Shown here piece after piece: positions 1 to 9,094 of a stretch of DNA of 64,000 bases. How positions within the stretch are numbered: the stretch's first letter is position 1; each line of letters starts with the position of its first letter. This DNA is from Mycobacterium sp. Z3061 (GTDB taxonomy: Bacteria; Actinomycetota; Actinomycetes; Mycobacteriales; Mycobacteriaceae): the NCBI RefSeq assembly GCF_031583025.1, contig NZ_CP134062.1:868001-932000 (forward strand), read 5' to 3'. The notes beneath the pieces are model-generated. The model did not search any database. It had not been told where the DNA came from and saw nothing but the letters and a program-made list of their open reading frames with translations. Both the position numbers and the translations under genes were made by a program.

Positions 1-1
1 T

Positions 2-178
2 CTGGGGATCGGATTTCTGAGCTGGACCATCCTCGATGACATCGACGACGACGGCCTGGTGACCGTTCCGGTCACCGATCAGGAGCTGTGTTGGCGGCTC
101 TACGTCGCGACGTCGGCGACGCGCCCGACCAGTGCTGCGGTGCGGGCGCTGCTGTCGCTGATCAAGGAGCGGACGTAG
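2..178 (+). CDS. LysR-family transcriptional regulator, C-terminal end (5' truncated by window edge)
   Basis: An open frame enters from the left edge and ends at TAG 176-178, encoding 58 residues that begin LGIGFLSWTILDD and end ALLSLIKERT. The run 'G-I-G-F-L', then a basic/hydrophobic stretch, then 'AVRALLSLIKE' is how the substrate-binding domain of LysR-type regulators usually ends. The DNA-binding half lies outside the window, so neither target nor effector can be named. The next gene starts 3 bases later in the same frame and may be co-transcribed. The family call rests only on this C-terminal stretch. Confidence 0.6.
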   Translation: MGIGFLSWTILDDIDDDGLVTVPVTDQELCWRLYVATSATRPTSAAVRALLSLIKERT

Positions 179-181
179 CCG

Positions 182-1213
182 ATGCGCCATGGCGAGGTGC
201 GCAACCTCGGTCCGATCGCCGGGACCGGTGCCCGCGGGGGCGTACCCGGCATCGGCGCGGTCGACCTCGGAGAGGTTGTGGAACTGCCCGACGGGTCGTA
301 TGTGGCCGTCTTCGGCGACTCGTTCGGCGGTGACAAGGTAGGCACTCACCCGCACTACCCGTCCGTCGCCGTGCCGGTGACGTTCGACCCCGCCGGCCGC
401 CCGCACTTCGGGATGCCGCTGACCGGGCCGAGGGGTAGCCGCAACCCGCTGTTCATCCCGCCACGGCAGGCGCGCGGCATGAACACGTTGCCGTCGGGCA
501 GCGTCCTGGTCGGCGACCGGACCTACATGCTGGTGGTGGGCACCAAGGACCTTCGCACCGAGGGCGGGTCATGGTTGGTGGAAGTCACCGATCGTCCGGC
601 GCGGGGGTGGAAACCGGTCAGAGGCTCGTGGCGTCCCGGCGACCATGCCAACGGCGGGCAGTCGCAGATCAGTGGCTACCAGGCCGCCGACGGCCATGTC
701 TACATCGTCGCCGATGCCTTCGACCGCAGCCGGCGCGTGACCCTGTACCGGACCGACCCCGCCACCTTCACCGACCGCTCATCGTGGCGACCCTGTGTGC
801 GGCGGACCGACGGCGAGATGGCCTGGGGGATGCCGGGAGAAACGGCGATCGCCCTCAGCGCCACCAATTTCGGTGAGCTCAGTTTCCGGGAGGTCGACGG
901 TTGCGCCGTCCTCGCGGGATTCAATGTGCGCACGGGTCCCGATGGGGCGGTGGAGATATGGGTCGCGGACGGACCCACCGAGATCTTCAGCCAGCCCCCG
1001 CCTACGGTGCTCATGCAACAGAGCGATCCGGCGGGCCCGAACTTCGTGGCGCAGAACTACGGCGGCTATATCTTGCCCGGATCCACCCTGGCGCGGATGA
1101 AAATCTTTGCCAGTCAATGGAATACCCAAGCCGACCGGCATGGTGTGCCGATCGGAGCGCCCTACAACACGCAGCTGGTCATCGCCAATGTCAGCCGTCG
1201 GCGCGCGTTGTGA
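182..1213 (+). CDS. DUF4185 domain protein (possible endo-D-arabinanase-like, GH183-type)
   Basis: A 343-residue protein of the DUF4185 type. It has an early 'VAVFGDSFGG' motif (about residues 42-51), 'SGSVLVGDRTYMLVV', several blade-like beta repeats, and near the end 'PNFVAQNYGGYILPGS'. DUF4185 proteins are predicted beta-propellers. Some actinobacterial members have been shown to be endo-D-arabinanases acting on mycobacterial arabinogalactan or lipoarabinomannan (family GH183). That activity is an inference here. No N-terminal signal peptide is visible, which is odd for a cell-wall hydrolase. The ATG at 182 follows the LysR stop by 3 bases. The 3' end overlaps the convergent crotonase gene by 23 bp. 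Confidence 0.75.
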   Translation: MRHGEVRNLGPIAGTGARGGVPGIGAVDLGEVVELPDGSYVAVFGDSFGGDKVGTHPHYPSVAVPVTFDPAGRPHFGMPLTGPRGSRNPLFIPPRQARGMNTLPSGSVLVGDRTYMLVVGTKDLRTEGGSWLVEVTDRPARGWKPVRGSWRPGDHANGGQSQISGYQAADGHVYIVADAFDRSRRVTLYRTDPATFTDRSSWRPCVRRTDGEMAWGMPGETAIALSATNFGELSFREVDGCAVLAGFNVRTGPDGAVEIWVADGPTEIFSQPPPTVLMQQSDPAGPNFVAQNYGGYILPGSTLARMKIFASQWNTQADRHGVPIGAPYNTQLVIANVSRRRAL

Positions 1214-1856
1214 GCGTCTGCGCCGCGCCGCCGAACATGGTCTGCTTGATCGCCCCCAGGGTGCCTGGGTCCTTACTGCCCAGCGGGCGAAGCAGTTCCG
1301 TCGCGGCGGCAGTCACCGCGCCTTCGCCCGCGGTGGCGTCGACGATCCCGAAGTCCGCTGCGTCGGCGCCGCCGAAGCGGCGCCCGGTGGTCATGGAGGC
1401 GACCGCCGCCTGGGGCGTGAGCTTGGCCTGGATCAACGCGGCCATGCCCGGCGTGAACGGGATCCTGATGTCGGCCTCGGGAAAGCAGAAGAAGCCGCGG
1501 TCGGCGCGCATCACCCGAAAGTCGTGCGCGACGGCCAGCATTGCCCCGGCTCCGAATGCGTGGCCGACCAGCGCCGCCGCGGTGGGCATGGGCAGTGTGA
1601 GAACCCGTGCCAGCAGATCCTGCACCCTGCCGACGTACCACTGGGTTTGGTCGCCGTGCGCTCCGAGCCAGTCCAGGTCCAACCCGTTGCTGTAGAACTT
1701 GCCGGCAGCGGTGGTGACGAGCGCATGCGCACCGCTGGCTTCGATGTCGTCGAGGTGGGTGTTGATGTCGTCGAGAAAGCTTGGTGAGAAACGGTTCTCG
1801 TCGTCCCCGAGGTCGAGGACGGCGATCTTCTCGTCGTAGCTGAGCGTGATGGTCAC
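1191..1856 (-). CDS. Enoyl-CoA hydratase/isomerase (crotonase superfamily)
   Basis: A 221-residue crotonase-fold protein. 'KFYSNGLDLDWL' (about residues 53-64) and the oxyanion-hole segment 'LVGHAFGAGAMLAVAHDFRVM' are typical of short delta3,delta2-enoyl-CoA isomerases or hydratases acting on fatty acyl-CoA. The usual hydratase glutamates are not evident, so isomerase is at least as likely as hydratase. Its ATG overlaps the stop of the upstream TetR gene (ATGA, 1853-1856), so the two form an operon read leftward. Its 3' end runs 23 bp into the convergent DUF4185 gene. Confidence 0.85.
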   Translation of the reverse strand: MTITLSYDEKIAVLDLGDDENRFSPSFLDDINTHLDDIEASGAHALVTTAAGKFYSNGLDLDWLGAHGDQTQWYVGRVQDLLARVLTLPMPTAAALVGHAFGAGAMLAVAHDFRVMRADRGFFCFPEADIRIPFTPGMAALIQAKLTPQAAVASMTTGRRFGGADAADFGIVDATAGEGAVTAAATELLRPLGSKDPGTLGAIKQTMFGGAAQTLTTRADG

Positions 1857-2488
1857 AAAGGTTCCCTTCCAGGTTGCCGAATCGGAGGCTCGATGTGCAG
1901 CACAGCGCGCACCGCGGCGCGCAACTGTGCGCGTGCCGTCGCGCTGTGCAGGCGATCGCGACGCAGCAGGATCGCGGTCGGCAGGTCGACGACGCAGATC
2001 GTGATGGTGTCAACGGCGGCGGCGTCTTTGCGGTCCCAGACGCTGCGGGCCAGCCGGATCATCAGGCCGACCAGCTGGGCCTCGAGATCCCTGATCTCAG
2101 TTGAGATGTCGTCGGGCAGATCGGAGCCGAGCAGCTCTTGCCTGGGCATGGTCAGCAGCAGCCGGCAGGAGTTCGGATATCGCTCGGCAAAGGCGGCCGG
2201 GGCGTCTGCGGCGGCCGCGACGGCCTTGGCGCCGGCGTCTGGGCCCGGTGCCGCGAGGGCCGCCTCGACCTGGGCGTTCTGCGCCTGCAGGAAGCGCCGG
2301 CCCGCTCTCATCCAGGCCCGCGCCAGCAGTCCGGCCCGCGACCCGAACGTGTAATACAACGCCCCGTTGGAGACGCCGACGATCGAGCTGATCGCGCGGA
2401 TGGTCACCGCGGCCGGCCCGGACGCGACGGCCAGCGACTCGGCGGCATCGAGCACCGTGTCCGGGTCGTGGAGGCGAGGGCGGGGCAT
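1853..2488 (-). CDS. TetR/AcrR-family transcriptional regulator
   Basis: A 211-residue protein with an N-terminal TetR helix-turn-helix: 'DTVLDAAESLAVASG' followed by 'VTIRAISSIVGVSNGALYYTFGSRAGLL' at about residues 10-52. The rest is a variable ligand-binding domain with no recognisable ligand. It is translationally coupled (4-bp overlap) to the crotonase gene, so it probably controls its own operon in response to an acyl-CoA or lipid-like ligand. The perfect palindrome just upstream (2504-2517) is the likely operator. The start at 2488 gives the standard MPRPR N-terminus. Confidence 0.9.
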   Translation of the reverse strand: MPRPRLHDPDTVLDAAESLAVASGPAAVTIRAISSIVGVSNGALYYTFGSRAGLLARAWMRAGRRFLQAQNAQVEAALAAPGPDAGAKAVAAAADAPAAFAERYPNSCRLLLTMPRQELLGSDLPDDISTEIRDLEAQLVGLMIRLARSVWDRKDAAAVDTITICVVDLPTAILLRRDRLHSATARAQLRAAVRAVLHIEPPIRQPGREPL

Positions 2489-2503
2489 GGCGACGATGAT
2501 AAC

Positions 2504-2517
2504 AGAGCAAATGCTCT
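2504..2517. promoter_or_regulatory. Palindrome upstream of tetR, candidate TetR operator
   Basis: AGAGCA-AA-TGCTCT is a perfect 6-bp inverted repeat with a 2-base centre. It starts 16 bases upstream of the tetR ATG and lies in the 99-bp gap shared with the divergent GNAT/ATP-grasp gene. Both position and symmetry fit autoregulation by the adjacent TetR protein. Binding is inferred. Confidence 0.55.
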
Positions 2518-2587
2518 AATACTTTCGCGCGAGTGTGACGCCCGCATCGGTGGTTCGCACCGGTAAAACGGGTAACCAAGGCCAACC

Positions 2588-4375
2588 ATGACATGTCCAT
2601 CGGGTGCTGCCGAAGACCACCCCGAGCCCATCACGCTCAACCTGCACGACGCCTCGCCGCCCCACCTCACCGAGGCGACGGCGCGGCAGGTTGAACTCGA
2701 ATTGGGTTGGGGCCGGCTCATTTTCGGTCAGACGTTCGCCGACACCGGCGCACTCGTCGAAACGTTGCGCAACGAAGCGCCCGGGCGCCGTGACGTGTGC
2801 ATCTACGCGCGCGAGTCCCACATCGTCGTGGCGCACGCGCCGACCGAACTGTTCATCGACCCCAGCCACACCTACCGTCTGCGCTTCGCAGGGGCGGCGG
2901 AACCAGCCCGGGTGCCGCAGGGCGTGACGGTGCGCACCCTGCGTTCCCCGGACGAGGCCGATGCCATGAACCGGGTCTTCGTGCGGTGCGGGATGATCCC
3001 GGCGCCGGTCGAGACGATCTGGCACAACCAACTGCACGTCGACGCCGTCACATACCTGGTCGCCGTGCGTGACGACGACGGCGCGGTGATAGGCGCGGTC
3101 ACGGGCGTCGACCACGAGGTGCTCTTCTCGGATCCCGAGCGGGGCTCGAGCCTGTGGACGCTCGCTGTCGATCCGGCCGCCGCGCTGCCGGGCGTCGGGG
3201 AAGCTCTGACCCGCTCCATGGCCGACCGCTTTCGTCAGGACGGACGGGCCTATCTCGACCTGTCGGTCGCCTACGACAACGACGGCGCGATCGCCCTGTA
3301 CGAAAAGCTCGGTTTCCGGCGCGTCCCGGTGCTGGTGGTCAAACGAAAGAACACGATCAACGAGCCGCTGTTCACGTCGCCACCGGAAACCGTTGACGAC
3401 CTGAACCCGTACGCGCGGATCATCGCCGAAGAGGCTCGCCGGCGGGGCATCCGGGTCGAGGTGCTGGATGCCGAGACCGGAGAGATGCGCCTATCCCACG
3501 GCGGCCGCACCGTCGTCACCCGCGAGTCGCTGTCCGAGTACACCTCGGCGATCGCGATGTGCCGTTGTGACGACAAGCGACTGACCCGGCGGCTGGTCAA
3601 GACGGCCGGCATCGTGGTCCCTCCGGCGCGGCTGGCCACTTTCGACGAAGCCGACTACGCGTTCCTCGACGAGATACGCGAGGCAGTGGTCAAACCGTGC
3701 CGGGGCGAGCAGGGGAAAGGCATCACGGTCGGGGTGACAGCCGACCAGGGGCCAGATGAGCTTGCCGCGGCCCTGGCGCGGGCCAGGGAGCAGGACCCGG
3801 AAGTGCTGATAGAAAAACGTGTACACGGCGACGACCTGCGGCTGGTGGTGATCGACGGCCGGGTGGTGGCGGCCGCGTTGCGGGTGCCGCCCGAGGTCAT
3901 CGGTACCGGCAAGCACAGTGTCCGCGAATTGATCGAGGCCGAAAGCCGGCGGCGTTCTGCCGCCACCGACGGTGAGTCGCGCATTCCGCTCGATGACCTC
4001 GCGCGGGAGACCGTCGTCAAGGAGGGCTGGCAGCTGGACGACGTGCTCCCGGAGGGCACCCTGCTGCGCGTCCGTGCCACCGCCAACCTGCATCAGGGCG
4101 GGAAATTGCAGGACGTGACCGGCCGGGTGAACGCAGAGCTGTGCCGGGTGGCGGTCAAGGCGGCCGAGGTCATCGGGATCCCGGTGGCCGGCATCGACCT
4201 ACTCGTCCCCGACGTCACCGCCGCCGACTACTCCTTCATCGAGGCGAACGAGCGGCCCGGACTGGCAAACCACGAACCCCAACCGACGGTGGCTGCCTTC
4301 GTCGACTTCCTGTTTCCCGGTCAACCCCGACCACCACTGCCATGGAGTCCGGAGGAATCGCGCGCAGATGCCTAG
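2588..4375 (+). CDS. ngg: GNAT/ATP-grasp fusion, N-acetylglutaminylglutamine synthetase-like
   Basis: A 595-residue two-domain protein. Residues about 115-255 form a GNAT acetyltransferase (ending 'AYDNDGAIALYEKLGFRRVPVLVVKRKN'). Residues about 270-580 form an ATP-grasp ligase ('AVVKPCRGEQGKGI', 'LIEKRVHGDDLRLVVIDGRVVAA', 'SFIEANERPGLANH'). This order and length match the synthetase that makes the osmolyte precursor N-acetylglutaminylglutamine. In proteobacteria that gene normally sits beside an asparagine-synthase-like amidotransferase (asnO), which is not in this window. The enzyme may therefore act on a related substrate, or its partner may be elsewhere. It overlaps the convergent DUF1275 gene by 4 bp. 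Confidence 0.75.
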   Translation: MTCPSGAAEDHPEPITLNLHDASPPHLTEATARQVELELGWGRLIFGQTFADTGALVETLRNEAPGRRDVCIYARESHIVVAHAPTELFIDPSHTYRLRFAGAAEPARVPQGVTVRTLRSPDEADAMNRVFVRCGMIPAPVETIWHNQLHVDAVTYLVAVRDDDGAVIGAVTGVDHEVLFSDPERGSSLWTLAVDPAAALPGVGEALTRSMADRFRQDGRAYLDLSVAYDNDGAIALYEKLGFRRVPVLVVKRKNTINEPLFTSPPETVDDLNPYARIIAEEARRRGIRVEVLDAETGEMRLSHGGRTVVTRESLSEYTSAIAMCRCDDKRLTRRLVKTAGIVVPPARLATFDEADYAFLDEIREAVVKPCRGEQGKGITVGVTADQGPDELAAALARAREQDPEVLIEKRVHGDDLRLVVIDGRVVAAALRVPPEVIGTGKHSVRELIEAESRRRSAATDGESRIPLDDLARETVVKEGWQLDDVLPEGTLLRVRATANLHQGGKLQDVTGRVNAELCRVAVKAAEVIGIPVAGIDLLVPDVTAADYSFIEANERPGLANHEPQPTVAAFVDFLFPGQPRPPLPWSPEESRADA

Positions 4376-5097
4376 GCGGTGACCGCCTCGGCGACCGCCG
4401 GTTCTTGCTGACTGCGGCGCTTCCTGCTGCGGGCTATGCAGACGGCGGCCAGCACCAGGCAGATGGTGGCCGGAACGATCAGGGCGTGGCCCCCGATGCG
4501 GGCGCCGGCCATCAATCCGGCCACCGCGCCCGTCAGGAACAGCAACAGCGTGGCGGACAGGATTGCGGCCTTCCACTTGTCGATGCCCTCTTGGCGGCTG
4601 CGGCCGAGCATCAACCCGAGATCGGTCACGGTGCCGGTGAAGTGCGTGGTGCGCACTGCCATCCCGCGGAAACTCGACGTCAGTCCGTTCTGCAGACCGA
4701 GCGCGGAGGCGGCCAGCAGCGCCTGCACCGCGGTCTCCTCGATGCCGGAGCCGAGGATCAGGGATTTGAGGTCGGATTCTTCGATGCCGGCGGCCGCCAG
4801 CAGGAGCAGGGTCGCCTGAATTGCCAACACCGCGGCGTGGCGGGTGCCGATCGGAACGCGCTTGGACACCAGCAGCGCTCCGGCCAGGGCCGCGCCGACG
4901 AGGAAGCCAACCAGGATGGCCAACAGGACGTGACTTTCGTAGCGCCAGGGATGTGCCCGGTCCATGCCGATCTGGGTGGTGATGCCCGTGAGATTGCCCA
5001 CTGGGACGGCCATGATCAGGATGGCCACCGCGTTCACCCATCCGGCATTCATCGCGAGAAGTGAACTGTAGGCGAGCATGCGGCTTTGCGCGGACAT
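4372..5097 (-). CDS. DUF1275 (YoaK-type) integral membrane protein
   Basis: A 241-residue protein with about six hydrophobic segments and the family's 'NAGWVNAVAIL' N-terminal pattern, 'PVGNLTGITTQIG', and 'ALGLQNGLTSSFRGMAVRTTHFTGTVTDLG' in the middle. DUF1275/YoaK proteins are bacterial membrane proteins of unknown transport or signalling role. The stop overlaps that of the convergent ATP-grasp gene. Its 5' end faces the dnaK promoter region, so the 263-bp gap upstream serves both directions. Confidence 0.85.
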   Translation of the reverse strand: MSAQSRMLAYSSLLAMNAGWVNAVAILIMAVPVGNLTGITTQIGMDRAHPWRYESHVLLAILVGFLVGAALAGALLVSKRVPIGTRHAAVLAIQATLLLLAAAGIEESDLKSLILGSGIEETAVQALLAASALGLQNGLTSSFRGMAVRTTHFTGTVTDLGLMLGRSRQEGIDKWKAAILSATLLLFLTGAVAGLMAGARIGGHALIVPATICLVLAAVCIARSRKRRSQQEPAVAEAVTA

Positions 5098-5202
5098 GAG
5101 TGATCGCTTCCCCCAAAGCTGATTCTTCGCCGAAGTCTAACAATCAGGTCACGATGCGAAACGCGGCTTCTGGCCGCTTTCATAGGGAACGCAGGGCCCC
5201 CG

Positions 5203-5230
5203 GGAACAAAGTGGGAGACCGTGCCGTTAG
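5203..5230 (+). promoter_or_regulatory. SigH-type promoter of the dnaK operon
   Basis: GGAACA at 5203-5208 is followed after exactly 17 bases by GTTAG at 5226-5230. This matches the mycobacterial SigH consensus (-35 GGAACA, -10 GTT). The same elements with the same spacing precede clpB in this window. The expected start of transcription is about 5236, directly ahead of the first HspR box, so the operon should respond both to SigH activation and HspR repression. A TTGACA at 5270-5275 could be the -35 of a second, housekeeping promoter, but its -10 is poor. Confidence 0.7.
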
Positions 5231-5242
5231 CATGATCGACAA

Positions 5243-5263
5243 GTTGAGTGAATCGGACTCAAG
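5243..5263. promoter_or_regulatory. HspR box (HAIR) 1 upstream of dnaK
   Basis: GTTGAGT-N7-ACTCAAG differs from the HspR-associated inverted repeat consensus CTTGAGT-N7-ACTCAAG at one base. HspR, encoded at the end of this same operon, binds such sites to repress heat-shock genes. Confidence 0.88.
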
Positions 5264-5297
5264 TCTGGGTTGACATCTTAGGGTCGGCCGGAGCAGT

Positions 5298-5318
5298 CTT
5301 GAGCGGGGTTCACTCAGC
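5298..5318. promoter_or_regulatory. HspR box (HAIR) 2 upstream of dnaK
   Basis: CTTGAGC-N7-ACTCAGC is a second, weaker HAIR match with the same 7-base spacer. It begins 55 bases after the start of the first box and lies 42 bases ahead of the dnaK start codon. Confidence 0.7.
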
Positions 5319-5360
5319 ATAGTGCAACACAGAAGCTCTACACATTCAGGAGGAATCACT

Positions 5361-7229
5361 ATGGCTCGTGCGGTCGGCATCGACCTCGGGACCACCAACT
5401 CCGTCGTCTCGGTTCTGGAGGGTGGCGACCCCGTCGTCGTCGCTAACTCCGAGGGCTCGAGGACGACTCCTTCCGTCGTGGCGTTCGCGCGCAACGGCGA
5501 AGTGCTGGTTGGGCAGCCCGCCAAGAACCAGGCGGTCACCAACGTTGACCGCACCATTCGCTCGGTCAAGCGGCACATGGGCACGGACTGGTCCGTGGAC
5601 ATCGACGACAAGAAGTACTCGGCGCCGGAGATCAGCGCCCGGGTGCTGCAGAAGCTGAAGCGCGACGCGGAGGCCTACCTCGGTGAGGACATCGCCGACG
5701 CGGTCATCACCGTGCCCGCCTACTTCAACGACGCCCAGCGTCAGGCGACCAAGGACGCCGGTCAGATCGCCGGCCTCAACGTGCTGCGCATCGTCAACGA
5801 GCCGACCGCGGCCGCCCTGGCCTACGGTCTGGACAAGGGCGAGAAGGAACAGACCATCCTGGTCTTCGACCTCGGTGGCGGTACCTTCGACGTCTCGCTG
5901 CTCGAGATCGGCGAGGGTGTGGTCGAGGTGCGTGCCACCAGCGGTGACAACCACCTCGGTGGCGACGACTGGGACGAGCGCGTTGTGCAGTGGCTGGTCG
6001 ACAAGTTCAAGGCAACCAGCGGCATCGACCTGACCAAGGACAAAATGGCGATGCAGCGGCTGCGGGAAGCGGCCGAGAAGGCCAAGATCGAGTTGTCCTC
6101 CTCAGGCAGCACGTCGATCAACCTGCCCTACATCACCGTCGACGCCGACAAGAACCCGCTGTTCCTCGACGAGCAGCTGACCCGCGCGGAGTTCCAGAAG
6201 ATCACGCAGGACCTGCTGGACCGCACCCGTCAGCCGTTCCAGTCGGTGATCAAGGACGCGGGTATCTCGGTGGGCGACATCGACCACGTGGTGCTCGTCG
6301 GCGGTTCGACCCGTATGCCTGCGGTTACCGAGCTCGTCAAGGAGATGACCGGCGGCAAGGAACCCAATAAGGGCGTCAACCCGGACGAGGTCGTCGCCGT
6401 GGGCGCCGCCCTGCAGGCCGGTGTCCTCAAGGGTGAGGTGAAAGACGTTCTGCTGCTTGACGTTACGCCGCTGAGCCTCGGCATCGAGACCAAGGGCGGC
6501 GTGATGACCAAGCTCATCGAGCGCAACACCACCATTCCGACCAAGCGGTCGGAGACCTTCACCACGGCCGACGACAACCAGCCGTCGGTGCAGATTCAGG
6601 TCTACCAGGGTGAGCGCGAGATGGCGTCGGCCAACAAGCTGCTCGGCAGCTTCGAGCTGACCGGTATCGCCCCGGCTCCACGCGGTGTTCCCCAGATCGA
6701 GGTCACGTTCGACATCGACGCCAACGGCATCGTGCACGTCACGGCCAAGGACAAGGGCACCGGCAAGGAGAACACGATCCGCATCCAGGAGGGCTCCGGC
6801 ATCTCCAAGGAAGAGATCGACCGGATGATCAAGGAGGCCGAGGCGCACGCGGACGAGGACCGCAAGCGTCGCGAGGAGGCCGACGTCCGCAACCAGGCTG
6901 AGACGCTCGTCTATCAGACGGAGAAGTTCGTCAAGGAACAGCGCGAGGCCGAGGGTGGTTCGAAGGTTCCCGAGGACACCTTGAGCAAGGTGGAAGCCGC
7001 GGTGGCCGAGGCCAAGACGGCTCTCGGCGGTGACGACATCAGCGCGATCAAGTCGGCGATGGAGAAGCTGGGTCAAGAGTCCCAGGCGCTCGGACAGGCG
7101 ATCTACGAGGCCGCACAGGCCGAAGGCGCCGCCGCCGGTGGCGGTCAGCCCGGAGGCGGGTTCGACCAGGGCGGTTCCGATGACGTCGTGGACGCGGAGG
7201 TGGTCGACGACGACCGGGAGTCCAAGTGA
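5361..7229 (+). CDS. dnaK: Molecular chaperone DnaK (Hsp70)
   Basis: A 622-residue Hsp70 that folds and protects cytoplasmic proteins with DnaJ and GrpE; in actinobacteria it also serves as HspR co-repressor. The actin-like ATPase domain begins '[17 protein letters not shown]' and contains '[17 protein letters not shown]' and '[13 protein letters not shown]'. The substrate-binding domain follows ('[15 protein letters not shown]'), then a Gly/Asp-rich tail ending DDDRESK. The start at 5361 is chosen because AGGAGG sits at 5348-5353 and the standard [11 protein letters not shown]-terminus begins there. An in-frame upstream ATG at 5322 has no ribosome site. The gene overlaps grpE by 4 bp. Confidence 0.99.
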   Translation: MARAVGIDLGTTNSVVSVLEGGDPVVVANSEGSRTTPSVVAFARNGEVLVGQPAKNQAVTNVDRTIRSVKRHMGTDWSVDIDDKKYSAPEISARVLQKLKRDAEAYLGEDIADAVITVPAYFNDAQRQATKDAGQIAGLNVLRIVNEPTAAALAYGLDKGEKEQTILVFDLGGGTFDVSLLEIGEGVVEVRATSGDNHLGGDDWDERVVQWLVDKFKATSGIDLTKDKMAMQRLREAAEKAKIELSSSGSTSINLPYITVDADKNPLFLDEQLTRAEFQKITQDLLDRTRQPFQSVIKDAGISVGDIDHVVLVGGSTRMPAVTELVKEMTGGKEPNKGVNPDEVVAVGAALQAGVLKGEVKDVLLLDVTPLSLGIETKGGVMTKLIERNTTIPTKRSETFTTADDNQPSVQIQVYQGEREMASANKLLGSFELTGIAPAPRGVPQIEVTFDIDANGIVHVTAKDKGTGKENTIRIQEGSGISKEEIDRMIKEAEAHADEDRKRREEADVRNQAETLVYQTEKFVKEQREAEGGSKVPEDTLSKVEAAVAEAKTALGGDDISAIKSAMEKLGQESQALGQAIYEAAQAEGAAAGGGQPGGGFDQGGSDDVVDAEVVDDDRESK

Positions 7230-7873
7230 CGGACGAATTCCCACAGGAGCCGGTGACGGTCACCGACAAACGGCGGATCGATCCCGAGACTGGTGAAGTA
7301 CGGCACGACTCTCCCGGCGCTTCGGCGCCGGGAGAGCCCGGTCGGCCTGCCGGTGGTGCCGGTTCGTCGGACCCTTCGTCGAGCAAAGTGGCGGAGCTGA
7401 CCGCCGACCTGCAACGGGTGCAGGCGGACTTCGCCAACTACCGCAAGCGGGCGATGCGCGACCAGCAGGCCGCGGCCGATCGGGCCAGAGCCGCCGTGGT
7501 CGGCGAGCTGCTGCATGCGGTGGACGACATCGAGCGGGCACGCAAGCACGGCGATCTGGAATCCGGTCCGCTCAAGGCGGTGGCCGACAAGCTGATGAAC
7601 GTGTTGACCGGCCTGGGGCTCAAGCCATTCGGTGAAGAAGGCGAGGACTTCGATCCCGTCCTGCACGAGGCCGTGCAACACGACGGCGGCGGCGGTCCGG
7701 ACTCCAAGCCGGTGATCGGCACCGTGATGCGGCAGGGCTACCAGCTCGGTGAGCACGTGCTGCGCAACGCACTGGTGGCGGTTGTCGACACCGTCGGCGA
7801 CGGATCCGCCGAGCCGGCGCGGGCCGATGCGAACGAAGACACGACCGATAACACCGACGGCTCCGGTGACTAA
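7226..7873 (+). CDS. grpE: Nucleotide exchange factor GrpE
   Basis: A 215-residue DnaK nucleotide-exchange factor. A disordered, acidic/proline N-terminus (about residues 1-55) leads into the coiled-coil '[24 protein letters not shown]'. The GrpE head contains '[16 protein letters not shown]' and '[25 protein letters not shown]'. The GTG start overlaps the dnaK stop (GTGA), indicating translational coupling. The 51-base gap to dnaJ carries a strong Shine-Dalgarno for the next gene. Confidence 0.98.
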   Translation: MTDEFPQEPVTVTDKRRIDPETGEVRHDSPGASAPGEPGRPAGGAGSSDPSSSKVAELTADLQRVQADFANYRKRAMRDQQAAADRARAAVVGELLHAVDDIERARKHGDLESGPLKAVADKLMNVLTGLGLKPFGEEGEDFDPVLHEAVQHDGGGGPDSKPVIGTVMRQGYQLGEHVLRNALVAVVDTVGDGSAEPARADANEDTTDNTDGSGD

Positions 7874-7924
7874 TTCCACTTTCAGGGCACAGAATCAACG
7901 AGGAAGGTAAGGAGGTGACGCGGT

Positions 7925-9094
7925 ATGGCTCAGCGTGAGTGGGTTGAAAAAGACTTCTACAAAGAGCTCGGCGTCCCCTCCGATGCCGACGCCAAGCAGA
8001 TCAAGACCGCCTATCGCAAGCTGGCCTCCGATCTGCACCCGGACAAGAACCCCGCGGGGGCCGAACGGTTCAAGGCCGTCTCTGAGGCGTACAGCGTCTT
8101 GTCTGACGAAGCGAAACGCAAAGAGTACGACGAAACCCGCCGGCTTTTCGCCGGCGGCGGCTTTGGTGGCCGTCGGTTCGATGCGGGTAACTTCGGCGGC
8201 TTCGGCGGAGGTGGTGATGGCGCCGAGTTCAACCTGAACGATTTGTTCGACGCCGCCGGCCGGTCCGGCGGCGCCAACATCGGCGACCTGTTCGGCGGTC
8301 TGTTCGGGCGGGGTGGCACCACCCGGCCCAGCCGGCCGCGCCGCGGCAACGACCTGGAGACCGAGACGGAACTTGATTTCGTCGAGGCCGCCAAGGGCGT
8401 CGCGATGCCACTGCGGCTGACCAGCCCGGCGCCTTGCACCAATTGCCATGGCAGCGGCGCGCGTCCGGGCACCAGCCCGAAGGTGTGTCCCAACTGCAAC
8501 GGCTCCGGGGTGATCAGCCGCAACCAGGGCGCGTTCGGATTCTCCGAGCCGTGCACCGAATGCCGGGGCAGTGGCTCGATCATCGAGCACCCGTGCGAGG
8601 AGTGTGGCGGCAACGGCGCCACCACCCGCACCCGGACCATCAACGTGCGGATCCCGCCGGGCGTCGAAGACGGCCAGCGGATCAGGCTGGCCGGGCAGGG
8701 TGAGGCCGGGTTGCGCGGCGCACCCTCCGGTGACTTGTACGTGACCGTCCATGTGCGCCCGGACAAGGTATTCGGCCGCGACGGCGACGACCTCACCGTG
8801 ACCGTACCGGTCAGCTTCACCGAATTGGCTTTGGGCTCAACACTTTCGGTGCCCACGCTGGACGGCAAGGTGGGTGTCCGGGTGCCCAAGGGCACAGCGG
8901 ACGGCCGTATCCTGCGGGTGCGCGGCCGGGGTGTGCCCAAACGCAGCGGTGGCAGTGGCGACCTGCTCGTCACCGTCAAGGTCGCGGTCCCGCCGAACCT
9001 GGAGGGCCCCGCCCAGGAGGCGCTGGAAGCCTATGCGGCGGCCGAGCGGGCCAGTGGATTCGACCCCCGGGCGGGATGGGCAGGTAATCGCTGA
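7925..9094 (+). CDS. dnaJ: Chaperone DnaJ (DnaJ1, type I Hsp40)
   Basis: A 389-residue co-chaperone that stimulates DnaK ATPase. The J domain has the HPD motif in '[12 protein letters not shown]' (about residues 36-47). A Gly/Phe-rich linker follows (about 80-130). Four zinc-binding repeats [24 protein letters not shown] and CEECGGNG then precede the C-terminal peptide-binding domains. The start codon is preceded by TAAGGAGGTGA, an almost perfect Shine-Dalgarno, so translation is set independently of grpE. The stop overlaps hspR by one base (TGATG). Confidence 0.98.
   Translation: MAQREWVEKDFYKELGVPSDADAKQIKTAYRKLASDLHPDKNPAGAERFKAVSEAYSVLSDEAKRKEYDETRRLFAGGGFGGRRFDAGNFGGFGGGGDGAEFNLNDLFDAAGRSGGANIGDLFGGLFGRGGTTRPSRPRRGNDLETETELDFVEAAKGVAMPLRLTSPAPCTNCHGSGARPGTSPKVCPNCNGSGVISRNQGAFGFSEPCTECRGSGSIIEHPCEECGGNGATTRTRTINVRIPPGVEDGQRIRLAGQGEAGLRGAPSGDLYVTVHVRPDKVFGRDGDDLTVTVPVSFTELALGSTLSVPTLDGKVGVRVPKGTADGRILRVRGRGVPKRSGGSGDLLVTVKVAVPPNLEGPAQEALEAYAAAERASGFDPRAGWAGNR

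Noticed and set aside
5322..5360. Upstream ATG start for dnaK
   Set aside because: No ribosome site, N-terminus not DnaK-like; AGGAGG before 5361 decides.
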